Positions 51,358 through 63,200 of a DNA stretch of 64,000 nucleotides are shown one piece after another. Numbering within the stretch: the first letter of the stretch is position 1; every line of letters begins with the position of its first letter. The notes under the pieces are model-generated. The model searched no databases. It worked only from the letters and a program-made list of their open reading frames with translations, and was not told where the DNA came from. This stretch comes from Myxococcales bacterium (GTDB lineage: Bacteria > Myxococcota_A > Polyangia > Palsa-1104 > JAEUJZ01), in the NCBI GenBank assembly GCA_016794505.1, contig JAEUJZ010000158.1, positions 62,001 to 126,000 of the forward strand. Reading direction: 5' to 3'. The translations under genes were made by a program, and so were the position numbers.

Positions 51358-53469
51358 GTGCGTCGCGCGACACAGTTTTCGCTGCTGGGTGGGCTGGCCT
51401 TGGGCCTCGCACTGGCCGATTCCGCCCAAGCGCAGCCTCTCTCTGGGTTTCAGCTGAATCGCTTCGAGCCAACCGCGGCCGGTGAGTGGTCGTTCGCCGT
51501 CGACCATCCCTGGTACTCGGCAACGCGCCGCTTCGCGGTCGGCATGACCTTAAACTACGCGCATCAGCCGTTGGTTCTGGGGCTGGTGACTGACTCGGGC
51601 TTTCAGCAGACGCAGGCGCTGATCTCGAACCTGCTGGTCGGCCACATCGATGGAGCGGTGTCGTTTCTGGATCGCGTGCTGATCTCGGCCTCGCTGCCGG
51701 TGACGCTGGCCGAAACCGGCCCGGCCGGACGGGGCGCAACGATCGGCGACCCGCGGATCGGCGCCCTGGCTCGCATCTGGGGCCAGCCCTTTGCGAGCGT
51801 CGTTTCGATCAGCGCAGGCGCCACCGTGTGGATTCCGCTGCGAGCCGGCGGCGACATCGTGTCCGGCACGGCGAGCGATCAGCAAGTTCGCGTGCTGCCC
51901 AAGGTCGTCGCGGGCGGCCTGTGGCGACGCCTGCTGTGGTCGGCGAGCGTTGGCGTACTGATTCGCCAAGAAGCGGTGCTCGAAGGCCTGCCAGTGGGTA
52001 CGGCCGATGCCGCGCGCGTCGGCAGCGAGCTTCAGCTGGGCCTTGCTGCCTCGTACTTCGACGCCGAGCGGCGCTTCTCGTTCGGCCCAGAGTTCCTGTT
52101 CGGCACCACCGTCAGCGGCGAGACCGGTTTCACGCGCTATGGCACCAGCTTGGAAGCCCTGCTCGGCGCGCAGTACAACATCGCGCGCCTGATCCAGGTC
52201 GGCCTTGCGGCAGGCATCGGCTTTGTTCGTCAGCCCGGTACCCCGGATGCTCGCGCGCTGCTACGTGTCGCCTACGCTCCATTCGGCACGGCACCCAAGG
52301 CCAAAGAAAAAGACACCGACAACGACGGCATTCCCGATCGCGAAGATGCCTGCCCGAAAGAGCGCGGCATCCGCACGGGAGACGCCTTTACCCATGGCTG
52401 CCCGCCCAAGGTCGTGGTCGTCGATCGCGATCGCGACGGCGTCGCCGATACCGACGATCTGTGCCCCGACGTGCCGCAAGGCCAGCGCCCGGATCCTGAA
52501 AAGCGCGGCTGCCCGGCTCCGGTCGCTCCGCCTGCGGATCGCGACGGTGACGGCATCATCGATCGCGAAGATCAGTGCCCCGATGTAGCGCAGGGCCCAC
52601 AGCCAGATAGCGGTCGCAAAGGCTGCCCCGCCCAAGACAGCGACAAGGATGGCGTCATCGACGCGCTGGATCAGTGTCTGTTCGATCCAGCAGGTCTGTT
52701 CCCCGACCCCAACATGCCGGGCTGCCCGCTTTCCGACAAAGACGGCGACCAAGTGCCGGATGTGCAGGATGCCTGCCCGAAGAAAGCTGGCGCTCCGCAT
52801 CCCGATCCCAAGAAGAACGGCTGTCCGTCGCTGGTCGAGATCAAGAACGGCCAGATCGTGATCATGAAGCCGGTGTTCTTCGGACCGAACGCCGACAACA
52901 TTCTGACCAAGAGCTATCCCGTGCTGCAGGGTGTCGTCGATGTGCTGCTGGCGGTCCCCAGCATCAAGCGCGTCGGCGTCGAAGGCCACACCGACGCAGC
53001 CGGCAAGTTTGCCAGCAACCTAGATCTGTCCGATCGCCGCGCCAAGAGCGTGCTGCGCTGGCTAGTCAGCCGTGGCATCTCGCCGGATCGATTGGAAGCC
53101 AAGGGCTATGGCCCGACGCGTCCGATCGCCACCAACAAGACGAATGCGGGCCGCGCCAAGAACCGCCGCGTCGAGTTCCACATCCTCGACAACTCGGCTC
53201 CAGCGGCCGGCGGCGGCAGTCCAGGTGGCAATGCCGCCTCGGACAAGGGTGCAGAAAAGGGCGCTCCTCAGGCTCCTTTGGGGGCGCCCGACAAGGCCAG
53301 CGAGCAGGCCCCCAGCAAGGGCGCCGCGCCCGCGTCCGAGCCAGCGTCGCAAAAGCCCGTCGAGAAACCCGCTGACAAGCCAGCCGAGCCCGCCATTGAA
53401 AAGCCTGCCAAGCCAACGGCCAAAGCGGCCAAGACAGCCAAGAAGTCACTGGTCAAAGCCGGTCTGTAA
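51358..53469 (+). CDS. OmpA-family outer membrane protein with thrombospondin type 3 repeats
   Basis: A 703-residue envelope protein. Signal peptide (LLGGLALGLALADSAQA), an N-terminal beta-barrel (about 30-310), then five or six calcium-binding TSP3 repeats (about 315-480) with DTDNDGIPDREDACP, DRDRDGVADTDDLCP and DGDQVPDVQDACP. An OmpA C-terminal peptidoglycan-binding domain follows (about 505-610; VGVEGHTDAAGKFASNLDLS, DRRAKSVLRWLVSRGIS, NRRVEFHI), and a tail rich in Ala, Pro and Lys (about 615-703). The TSP3 spacer between barrel and OmpA domain is a recurrent myxobacterial design. GTG 51358 is the start (GGAGG upstream). It follows the DUF11 gene by 13 bases, so both are likely cotranscribed. 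Confidence 0.92.
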   Translation: MRRATQFSLLGGLALGLALADSAQAQPLSGFQLNRFEPTAAGEWSFAVDHPWYSATRRFAVGMTLNYAHQPLVLGLVTDSGFQQTQALISNLLVGHIDGAVSFLDRVLISASLPVTLAETGPAGRGATIGDPRIGALARIWGQPFASVVSISAGATVWIPLRAGGDIVSGTASDQQVRVLPKVVAGGLWRRLLWSASVGVLIRQEAVLEGLPVGTADAARVGSELQLGLAASYFDAERRFSFGPEFLFGTTVSGETGFTRYGTSLEALLGAQYNIARLIQVGLAAGIGFVRQPGTPDARALLRVAYAPFGTAPKAKEKDTDNDGIPDREDACPKERGIRTGDAFTHGCPPKVVVVDRDRDGVADTDDLCPDVPQGQRPDPEKRGCPAPVAPPADRDGDGIIDREDQCPDVAQGPQPDSGRKGCPAQDSDKDGVIDALDQCLFDPAGLFPDPNMPGCPLSDKDGDQVPDVQDACPKKAGAPHPDPKKNGCPSLVEIKNGQIVIMKPVFFGPNADNILTKSYPVLQGVVDVLLAVPSIKRVGVEGHTDAAGKFASNLDLSDRRAKSVLRWLVSRGISPDRLEAKGYGPTRPIATNKTNAGRAKNRRVEFHILDNSAPAAGGGSPGGNAASDKGAEKGAPQAPLGAPDKASEQAPSKGAAPASEPASQKPVEKPADKPAEPAIEKPAKPTAKAAKTAKKSLVKAGL

Positions 53470-53476
53470 CGCTCCG

Positions 53477-54601
53477 CTAGGCCAAGTCCGTCGAGCTGGA
53501 CTTCCGCAGGTGCAGCGCGTCGACGGAATAGCGATGCAGGCTGCGGGCATCCCGCCGAAGCTCCCACAAAAGATCGCTCTGCGACAGCAGACTGTATGCC
53601 CCACGCAGGCCCAGGCCCGTCTGAAGCTGGCTGCGCAAGGCCTGCCCAGCATCGCCGTTTGACTCGCCCAGGCGTGCGCCCTCAGCGACGACGCTGGTCT
53701 GCCACGAATACGGCGAGGCCAGAAAGAGCTCACCCCCCAGCATGCACAAGCCGTCGAGGACCGACAGAAGCTGCGGAGGCTGGCTGACGGAATCGAGCAG
53801 GTTCAGGGCCACAACGCGCTCGGCCGTCTCGGGAGCCAACGGAGGATCGAGCGCATCGCCGCAGATCAAAGCCACGGCGCCGTACGGGCCGGAAGGGGCT
53901 CTCGGCTGGATCGTCGCTGGCTCAAAGTAGCGCCCAAGCGTCCTGCGAGAAAATGGCAGCGCTTCGCCCCGCAGCAGTCGACGGGCAGCGCGCAGCGCCG
54001 GCAGGTGCAGATCGACCCCAATCGAAAGCGAGCTATTCCGTCGAAGCTGGTCCAGGCCGCGCCCTACACCGCAGCCCAGTTCGACGCACAGGCGAGCCGG
54101 CGGCGCGGACGAAAAGGCAGCGTGCAGCGCCGTAAAGAGCGCCTGGCCACCCCACATCTGCGACGAAAGCGGCTGGGACTTCTGGGGTTGGGCGCAGTCG
54201 CCCCAGTGAGCGTCGAGATAGATCGACAGGTGCTCAAGCACACGGAACAGCGGCGCGTCGTCGGTAGCCCCCTGCACCAACAGGGCCAGGGTCTCGGGCT
54301 GCAGCGACGTGGCGAGTGCCATAGGCTGACCGCAAAGAAGCTGCGCCGGATCGCGCACCACGATCGGGATGCCGTCGACAATCGGGAATCGCTGGCCACA
54401 GACTGCATTCTCGCAGCGCAAGATCCCCTCGACGACATCCAGCGACTCGGACGCTCCCGGATCGCTCGTGGAAAGGCCCAGCGCGGGCTCGCTCACAAAG
54501 ATCGTCTCTAGCGACAGCGTCCAAAGCTCGCGCCCGCGGGCACTGAGCACGGCACAGCGGGGGCAGATAAGCGGCAGCAGCGCAGGCAATTCCGCAAGCA
54601 T
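53477..54601 (-). CDS. zinc-ribbon/Trm112-like plus SAM methyltransferase protein
   Basis: A 374-residue soluble protein. The N-terminal 90 residues hold two Cys pairs (LICPRC near residue 13 and LRCENAVCGQRFP near 62) followed by IVDGIPIVV, which is the layout of Trm112-like zinc domains that precede many methyltransferases. From about residue 165 the class I SAM fold appears: LCVELGCGVGRGLDQL (motif I), VDLHLPALRAARRL, AVALICGDALDPP, RVVALNLLDSV (motif IV region). The substrate is unknown. Its stop is 7 bases from that of the convergent OmpA gene. Start ATG 54601 lies 126 bases from rpsO, divergent. Confidence 0.75.
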   Translation of the reverse strand: MLAELPALLPLICPRCAVLSARGRELWTLSLETIFVSEPALGLSTSDPGASESLDVVEGILRCENAVCGQRFPIVDGIPIVVRDPAQLLCGQPMALATSLQPETLALLVQGATDDAPLFRVLEHLSIYLDAHWGDCAQPQKSQPLSSQMWGGQALFTALHAAFSSAPPARLCVELGCGVGRGLDQLRRNSSLSIGVDLHLPALRAARRLLRGEALPFSRRTLGRYFEPATIQPRAPSGPYGAVALICGDALDPPLAPETAERVVALNLLDSVSQPPQLLSVLDGLCMLGGELFLASPYSWQTSVVAEGARLGESNGDAGQALRSQLQTGLGLRGAYSLLSQSDLLWELRRDARSLHRYSVDALHLRKSSSTDLA

Positions 54602-54662
54602 TTCACCAGCGTATCAAGCCCTCGTCGGGTAGGTCGAGTTCTTGTCGCTGCGCGCGGAGTTG

Positions 54663-54692
54663 TTGACACTACTTCCCGTTTTGGCCAACACT
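54663..54692 (+). promoter_or_regulatory. candidate promoter of rpsO
   Basis: A perfect -35 hexamer TTGACA (54663-54668) followed after 18 bases by AACACT (54687-54692), which matches the -10 consensus at only 3 of 6 positions. It would give a leader of about 30 bases. Reported mainly for the exact -35 element ahead of a highly expressed gene. Confidence 0.35.
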
Positions 54693-54727
54693 ACGCGCAC
54701 AAAATCCAAGGGAGTTATGGAGTAGCA

Positions 54728-54997
54728 ATGAGTCTCGCCACGCAGCGCAAGAAGGACGTCGTCAGCAAGTTCGCCAGGCACGAAGGAGATACCGGCTCTG
54801 CCGAGGTCCAGATCGCGCTTCTCTCGGAACGGATCACCTACCTGACCGAGCACTTCAAGACGCACGTGAAGGATCACCACTCGCGTCGCGGTCTGCTCAA
54901 GCTGGTCGGTCAGCGTCGCCGCATGCTCGATTACCTGCGACGCAGGAGTGAAGAGCGTTACCGCTCCATCATCGAAGGCCTGGGCATCCGCAAGTGA
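54728..54997 (+). CDS. rpsO: 30S ribosomal protein S15
   Basis: An 89-residue ribosomal protein of exactly the family length, binding the central domain of 16S rRNA. Landmarks: QRKKDVVSKFARHEGDTGS, EVQIALLSERITYLTEHFK, DHHSRRGLLKLVGQRRRML, DYLRRRSEERYRSIIEGLG. In E. coli, S15 represses its own translation; an equivalent cannot be read here. It precedes pnp as in many bacteria. A UUCG-capped hairpin follows the stop immediately. Confidence 0.97.
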   Translation: MSLATQRKKDVVSKFARHEGDTGSAEVQIALLSERITYLTEHFKTHVKDHHSRRGLLKLVGQRRRMLDYLRRRSEERYRSIIEGLGIRK

Positions 54998-55290
54998 TCG
55001 CGCTTCGGCGCGCCACTTCACAATCCATCCCCGTCCCTGTGCTCCGCGCAACCGGCGCACAGCCTCTCTCTGGCCGCGTGTCACAAGCGTGAGCGAGGCG
55101 AGCAAAGCGCAAGCCCCAGCCCGAGCCCATCCAGTGCGATGGCGGGGCGTAGTGTCAGCAGCTTGCCCTCCCCTTTCTCGTCGACACGCAGCATGTCCAT
55201 GGAGTCAGGTCGGAGCCGCGCGGGCTCTTGGTCTGACGGCTTTGTGCAGGCCTACTCAAAGGGCCCTCTGCACCTACACACGGAGTCTCA
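54998..55290. other. 293-bp rpsO-pnp intergenic region
   Basis: In E. coli this interval contains the RNase III-processed hairpin and the pnp promoter. Here it holds a small UUCG hairpin at its left end (see separate entry) and GGAG 6 bases before the pnp start. No clear promoter or long double-stranded stem was found by eye. Confidence 0.5.
54999..55012 (+). other. 5-bp stem with UUCG tetraloop directly after rpsO
   Basis: CGCGC (54999-55003), TTCG (55004-55007), GCGCG (55008-55012). It begins 2 bases after the rpsO stop. UUCG loops closed by C-G pairs are exceptionally stable. There is no T tract, so it is better read as a 3'-end stabiliser or RNA-processing element than as a terminator. 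Confidence 0.5.
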
Positions 55291-57438
<2,148 letters not shown>

Positions 57439-57439
57439 T

Positions 57440-58027
57440 TTGTCGAACAGCGCGCTCAAACCAGCCTCTCCCTCCCTCTTCCAGTCAAGCCCCACGGGCG
57501 AGGCCGCAGCATCCGCCTCTGCCGAGCACTGTCAGCCCGTCGCTTCTGCACCGCTGCCCCAAGCGGGCGTCGTCGTGCAGCTACGACGGCTGCGGGACTC
57601 GGCGCGAATTCCGGCCTATCAGACGCTGGGCGCCTCGGGCCTGGACCTGTGTGCCGCGATGGAGGATGGACAGCCCATGGTGCTCGCTCCGCTGTCGCGG
57701 ATGCTGGTACCGACGGGACTTTCGGCGGCCATTCCACGTGGATATGAAGGCCAGGTCCGGCCGCGCTCAGGCTGGGCGCTCAAGCACGGCATTACGGTGC
57801 TTAACAGCCCAGGGACCATCGACGCGGACTACCGCGGCGAGATCAAAGTCTTGCTGATCAACCTGGGGCAGGAAGCGGTCACGATCCAGCCGGGAGATCG
57901 CATCGCGCAGCTCGTCATCGCCCAAGTCGCCCAGGCCGTCCTTTGCGAGGTCGAGGTTCTCGATGAGACCACACGCGGCGACGGGGGCTTCGGACACACC
58001 GGCAGGGGGAGCAGCACGGGGGGCTAA
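57440..58027 (+). CDS. dut: deoxyuridine triphosphatase
   Basis: Hydrolyses dUTP to dUMP and pyrophosphate as a homotrimer, lowering uracil in DNA. All five family motifs are present: GASGLDLCA, PRSGWALKHGI, GTIDADYRGEI (with the catalytic Asp), QPGDRIAQLVI, and RGDGGFGHTGRGS at the end. The 195-residue reading from TTG 57440 includes about 45 residues of Ala/Ser/Pro-rich leader before the domain; GTG 57575 would give a standard-length enzyme. The TTG lies 1 base after the pnp stop, which favours coupling. The pseudokinase gene starts 1 base after its stop. Confidence 0.93.
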   Translation: MSNSALKPASPSLFQSSPTGEAAASASAEHCQPVASAPLPQAGVVVQLRRLRDSARIPAYQTLGASGLDLCAAMEDGQPMVLAPLSRMLVPTGLSAAIPRGYEGQVRPRSGWALKHGITVLNSPGTIDADYRGEIKVLLINLGQEAVTIQPGDRIAQLVIAQVAQAVLCEVEVLDETTRGDGGFGHTGRGSSTGG

Positions 58028-58028
58028 C

Positions 58029-60173
58029 GTGGCGGGGGCTCCAACTTTCCGGCGCGGCGATGTCATCGCCAAGCGCTATCAAGTCGTGACCAAGAGCGGC
58101 GAGACCTCGCTCTGGGTGGGTTATCACGGCTTTGATCGCAACAACTTGCCCTCGGGCGAGCAGCGCGGCATCCCCGAGCCCGACGTTTTGATCAAGGTCG
58201 TTCGGCCCGAGCTTTTGTCTGAGCCGGCCGCCCGTACCCACGTCGCGCGAGAGCTGCAGCGCGTCAAAGGCCTGCAGCACCCAGGCATGCCTCGCTTGCA
58301 CGATCTGCAGCTGCTTGAAGAGCAAGGCACGGTCGTGCTGATCGAGCCGATGCAGGCCGGCTTAAGCCAAGGTGTGCTCTTGCGGCGCATGGTGACGTTC
58401 CGTCAGAACGAGCGCTTCACCCTCGCCGAAGTGCGACAGATCAGCGCGCAGATCGCATCCGCCTTGAGCTATGTGCATGGCCAGATGATGTGCCACGGAG
58501 ACCTGCGGCTGGAATCGGTCATCCTGCGGCCCGACGGCGCCAAGCTCTGCGACATCGGCCTTGGTGCCGCCCTGCCCCGCGGCCCCTACCTCGACGCGGT
58601 CAAGCGGGCCGGCGAGAGCGAGCTTCTGGCCCCCGAGGTCCGCGCCGGCAAGCAGCCCGATCCGCGCTCAGATGTCTTTGGTCTCGCATCACTGTATAAA
58701 CACCTAATTTCCCTCGGGCAAACGGCCTCGTGGGAGGCGTTTCTCAACGAAAAGCCAGCCATGGGTCTGGTGCTCATGCGCGGCATGGCCGAGGATCCGG
58801 CGCAGCGCTACTCGTCGATCGAGGCGCTGATCGCCGACGTCGAAGCCGTGGCGCTAACCGGTGCCCCGATCCGCAAGCGCCTGGCGCAGACACCGCTGGC
58901 CATGGCCGTCGCCGCGGGCCGCTTGCCCGCTGAAGAGCTGAACCGCCCCGTCGAAGAGATCATCGAAGGCCAAAGGCAGCGCCGCACCACAGGCGGCTTC
59001 GAGGCGGTGAGCGCCGTGCTGACGCCTCTTTCGGGTGGGCCGGCGGCCAAGATGTCGATCGGCACGATTCCGCCCAACCTGGCGAGCCAAGCCTCGACGC
59101 GCAGTGGCCGCCTGGTCGCCGCCGAGTCTGGGGAATTCAAGGCAGCGTCGTCATCGTCGTCTTCCGGCAAGAGCGGCCCGTTTGCCTCGTCGCAGTCAGC
59201 GACCGCATCCAGCACCTCGGCCACGAGCTCGCGCAGCGATGTGCAGGCCTCGTCGCTGTCCGTGAACACGCGAATCACCATGCCGGGCCGGGTGCGCTTT
59301 CATGTGACCGGCGAAGGTGAAAAGCCCGCCGAGTCCGCCGAACAAAGGACGGCTTCGGCGGGCTCAGGTCCGTCGCGCCGCTCGGGAAATGCAGACGACA
59401 GCGCACCGAAAGCGCCCCAGGCTGCCGATGCGACGGTTCCAAACCGCAGCGCATCCAAGCCGAGTGCCGCCGAGTCCGAAAAGGCTGCGCCTGCGGTCGA
59501 TTCGAAAGCCGGCGAAAAAGAGCCCGCAGCGAGCGAGCCGCCCAAGGGCAGCCGTGTCACGCCCGCCGTGTCAGCCGCCCCCGCCGCCGCGGTTCCCCCG
59601 GCTGCGTCGACGCCCCCGGCCCCGGCCGCGTCCGAAGACTCCGGTCCTCCGAGCACGCCGCCCGCACGCGCGGGAGCCTCGGGAAAAAGCGATGCCAAAG
59701 GCGATGACGGGACGTCCCACAAGACGCCACGCCCCAGCCGCGGCGAGTCATCGGGCTCGCGTCCTTCGGAGCACTCGCGCCCTCCGCGCGTCTCGCGTGC
59801 TTCGCCCGCGCCATCTGAAGTCTCGGCTCGACCCGACCGGGCCAGCGGCAGCCAGGCTTCTTTGCCGCCGATTCCCTCGGGCATGGTGGTGACCAGCCAG
59901 CGGGCTCTTTTGGGTTCGCTGGTCTTGGCCGCAGTCGTTGGCGCCCTGGTGGCTGTGCTGGTCACGCTGCTTCTGCGTCCGGCCGCGTCATCGAGCCCCG
60001 CCTGGCCCTATCCACCACCGAGCGGACCGGGCGCAGCCCCGGTGACCATTCCCCTGCCCAGCGCGCAGCCGGCCCCCGCAGTACCGGCCGCAGCACCCAG
60101 TCAGCTCCCCCGAATTCAGCCGCTGTCCGAGACCGAGCCACCGCCTGCGCCGCTCGCCAAGCCAGATGGCTAG
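58029..60173 (+). CDS. pseudokinase-like Ser/Thr kinase family protein with C-terminal TM helix
   Basis: A 714-residue protein. Residues about 8-290 have a protein kinase fold: VIAKRYQVVTKSGETSLWVG, VLIKVVRPE (Lys retained), a catalytic loop reading HGDLRLES instead of HRDLKPEN (Arg to Gly, Lys to Arg, Asn to Ser), and DIG in place of DFG. The missing loop Lys and Asn argue for an inactive or strongly altered kinase. A long Ser/Ala/Pro-rich region (about 330-615) follows, then one TM helix (LLGSLVLAAVVGALVAVLV) and a short Pro-rich tail that would be periplasmic. GTG 58029 starts 1 base after the dut stop with a G-rich ribosome site; an ATG at 57963 within dut is an alternative. Confidence 0.78.
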   Translation: MAGAPTFRRGDVIAKRYQVVTKSGETSLWVGYHGFDRNNLPSGEQRGIPEPDVLIKVVRPELLSEPAARTHVARELQRVKGLQHPGMPRLHDLQLLEEQGTVVLIEPMQAGLSQGVLLRRMVTFRQNERFTLAEVRQISAQIASALSYVHGQMMCHGDLRLESVILRPDGAKLCDIGLGAALPRGPYLDAVKRAGESELLAPEVRAGKQPDPRSDVFGLASLYKHLISLGQTASWEAFLNEKPAMGLVLMRGMAEDPAQRYSSIEALIADVEAVALTGAPIRKRLAQTPLAMAVAAGRLPAEELNRPVEEIIEGQRQRRTTGGFEAVSAVLTPLSGGPAAKMSIGTIPPNLASQASTRSGRLVAAESGEFKAASSSSSSGKSGPFASSQSATASSTSATSSRSDVQASSLSVNTRITMPGRVRFHVTGEGEKPAESAEQRTASAGSGPSRRSGNADDSAPKAPQAADATVPNRSASKPSAAESEKAAPAVDSKAGEKEPAASEPPKGSRVTPAVSAAPAAAVPPAASTPPAPAASEDSGPPSTPPARAGASGKSDAKGDDGTSHKTPRPSRGESSGSRPSEHSRPPRVSRASPAPSEVSARPDRASGSQASLPPIPSGMVVTSQRALLGSLVLAAVVGALVAVLVTLLLRPAASSSPAWPYPPPSGPGAAPVTIPLPSAQPAPAVPAAAPSQLPRIQPLSETEPPPAPLAKPDG

Positions 60174-60268
60174 AAGCGCCGCGCCCCCGTGACGAGCAGC
60201 GTTCTTCCGCCGTGACCCGTTCGGCAGCGGCCCTTGACCCTGACCTCGCGACATCCAAAAGAGTAGAT

Positions 60269-63200
60269 ATGCACGCTGTCCCCACTCGTGCCTTTGTGTC
60301 CTCCTTGGCGCTGGCTTGGCTGCTGGCGCAAGGCGCATCCCGCGCGGCCCCTCCGGCGCCCAGCCCAGCGCCGTCTTTGGCTCCGCGGCCCGCTCAGCCT
60401 AGCGTCGCAGATTCACGCAGTTCTGCGTATGACCGCGAAGTGCAGCGACTGCGCAGCCGCTTTCTTGAGGAAGCGGGGCGCAGCGGATCGCCAGCCGCGG
60501 TCGTGCCGCTTCTGAGCCTGCCGGGACTGTGGGACTGGGTCGACGATCGCGCGGCCTTGATCGACTTCGCAAAAGACGCAGCCCGCCCCCGCTCGACGGT
60601 GCTACCGACGGTGCAAGCCCAGGCTAAGGCCATCCTGCGCAGCCTGCTTTTGCGAAAGGGCGACCGCTCAGGGGCTGCCGCGTTGAATCGCGAGCTGGGA
60701 TATCTGCAGACCTTTGCCATCCTCGGCCCCTTTGACAACGAGGGCCGGCGCGGCCATGCCGCCGTCTATCCACCGGAACAAGAAGAGCGCGCGGCCACGG
60801 CCGAGCAGACGTATGAAGGCCGCCACGCCCGCTTGCCGCTGCACCTGCGCACGGTCCCGCCCGAGTCGCTGGCTCGGGACGGCAGCCTGCACCTGGAGTC
60901 GTGGATGAGCCCCGACACCCAAGGCACGGCCTACGCCGTCTGCTATGTGAAAAGCCCGCAAGCTCAGCGAGTCGCCGTGCGCGTAAGCGGCAGCGGCGCG
61001 CTCAAGGTCTGGGTCAATCGCGGCGCAACGGTCGTCGAGAGCGAGGCCTATCACCCACGGACGTTTGAGCAGGCCGTGGGCAGCGCGCAGCTTGTACCCG
61101 GCTGGAACCGGGTCCTGATCAAGCTGTCTGCCGTGGATCGTCCCTGGGCGCTTTCCGTGCGACTCACGGGGCTTGACGGCTCGCCGCTGCCGGGCCCACC
61201 GCTGGTTACCAGCGCCGCTCCGCCGAGTCCCGACTGGCCGATCCCCAAGGCAGCACCAGCTGGCGGCCCCCCCCCTGCCTCGCTCGAACGCGCGCTGCGC
61301 GAGCGCTTGGCGCGTGTGCCACTGCGCGACGCAGCCACCCGAGCCCAGGCGATGGTCGATCTGGGTACGTATCTGCACTATCTGCAGCCAGGCGACGTCG
61401 AAAAACACCAAGACGAGACGCTGCTCAGCGAAGCGATGGCCCTGCGCCCCAGCCGCCGCACGGCCCTGCTTCTCGCCGCCGCCAGCAGCGACCACAACCA
61501 AAAGCGCCAGGCTCTCGAACAAGGGGCCGCGCTGCCGCTGCCATCGGGCACAGCGACGGCACCCACGGCTGGACGCCCCGCTGCATCACCGGGAAGCGAC
61601 CCCGAAGCGCTCGAAGCGCAGGCGCAGCTTCTGTTTGAGCAGGGCCGCATCTATGAAGAAGGACAAAGACAGCTTCCAGCCGAAGCCGCATTTCGCCAGG
61701 CGCTGTCGCTGGTGCCGACGCTGTACGGCGCGACGTTGAGCCTGGCCCAGCTGCAGGCGGCGCGCGGTCTTTTGGGCTTGGCCGAGCAGCTTGTACAGGC
61801 CGAGCTAGCCAGCCATCGCTCGCTGCGACTCTTGCGGGCGCAGGCCGATCTGCTGGAACGCGGCAGCCACTACGAAGAAGCCGCCGCTGCATACCAGCGC
61901 ATCCTGAACGAAAGCCCCGACGACAGCGAGGCCCTGCGCATGCTGCTTTCACGGGCCCGCGCCAAAGGCGATGTCGAGGAAGCGCTAAGCCTGCTCGCTC
62001 GTATAGGCCAAGCGCAGCCCGAGCTTCTGATGCCGGTGCGCGAACGCGTCGAGATTCTGGAAGGTGCCGGGCGTATCGAGCCGGCGCTTGCCGAGGTCAA
62101 CGCCGCGATGCCGCAGCTTCTGGGTGATCCCGACTGGCACGAGCGGCGGGGTCGACTGCTTTCGCGCTTGGGTCGCGCCGATCTGGCGCTTCCGGCGTAT
62201 CGCCGCTCGCTGGAGCTAAAGCCGCAGAACCCGACGCTGCGCAAGTACATGGTGTTTCTGGATCCGCAGGCGCGATCCGGCGAAGACCTGGCCCGCGCGT
62301 TCCGAGTCGACGTGCAGAGCGTGCTGGCCCGGCCGCGCCCGCCCGCGCAAAAAGGCGATGCTGCCCGCGTGCTTTTGGATCAGCAGGTCACGCGCGTCCA
62401 CGAAAACGGCCTGTCCGAGGTCTATGCCCAGCGGCTGATCGAGATCCTCGACGAGCGCGGAGCCAGCGAGTACGACGAGCACGACATCCGCTTTACGCCG
62501 GACACGCAGTCCGTCGAGGTCAAGGCGGCCAAGGTGTACAAGGCCTCGGGCGAGGTGCAGGAAGCTGCGGCGCAAGACGAGAGCAACGTCTCAGAGCCGT
62601 GGTACGGCCTGTATTACGACGTGCATGCGCAGAGCATCCGCTTTTCCGGGCTGCGTGTCGGCGACGTCGTCTACGTCGAGTACATCTTGGCCGACGTTGG
62701 ACGCCGCAACCTGCTTTCGGACTATTTCGGCGACGTCCACTTTTTCCAGGAAGAGATCCCCCGCATCGACAGTCGCTACACGCTGGTGCTGCCGGAAGCG
62801 CTGCTCGCGCGCAAGCCGCTTTACTTCAATCCGCTGCGCACCGACGGCATCGTCATCGCACGCAGCGATCGCAACGCAGGTACCGACCACATCATCGAGT
62901 TCCGCGCCGAAAATGTGCCGCGCCTGGATCCCGAGCCCGGCATGCCCGGCTTTGCCGAGGTCGCGCCCTATGTCCACGTGTCGACGTACAAGACCTGGGA
63001 AGAGGTCGCGATCTGGTATCAGGGCCTGGTCGCCGAGCAGCTTCAGCCCAGTCCCGAGATCACCCGCGCCGCGCGAGAAGCGGTCGCCAAGATCCCGCCC
63101 AGCGACGAGCGCGCCCGCATCGCAGCCCTCTACAACTTCGTCGTCAAAAAGACGCGCTACGTCGGACTTGAGTTCGGCATCCATGGCTACAAGCCGTACA

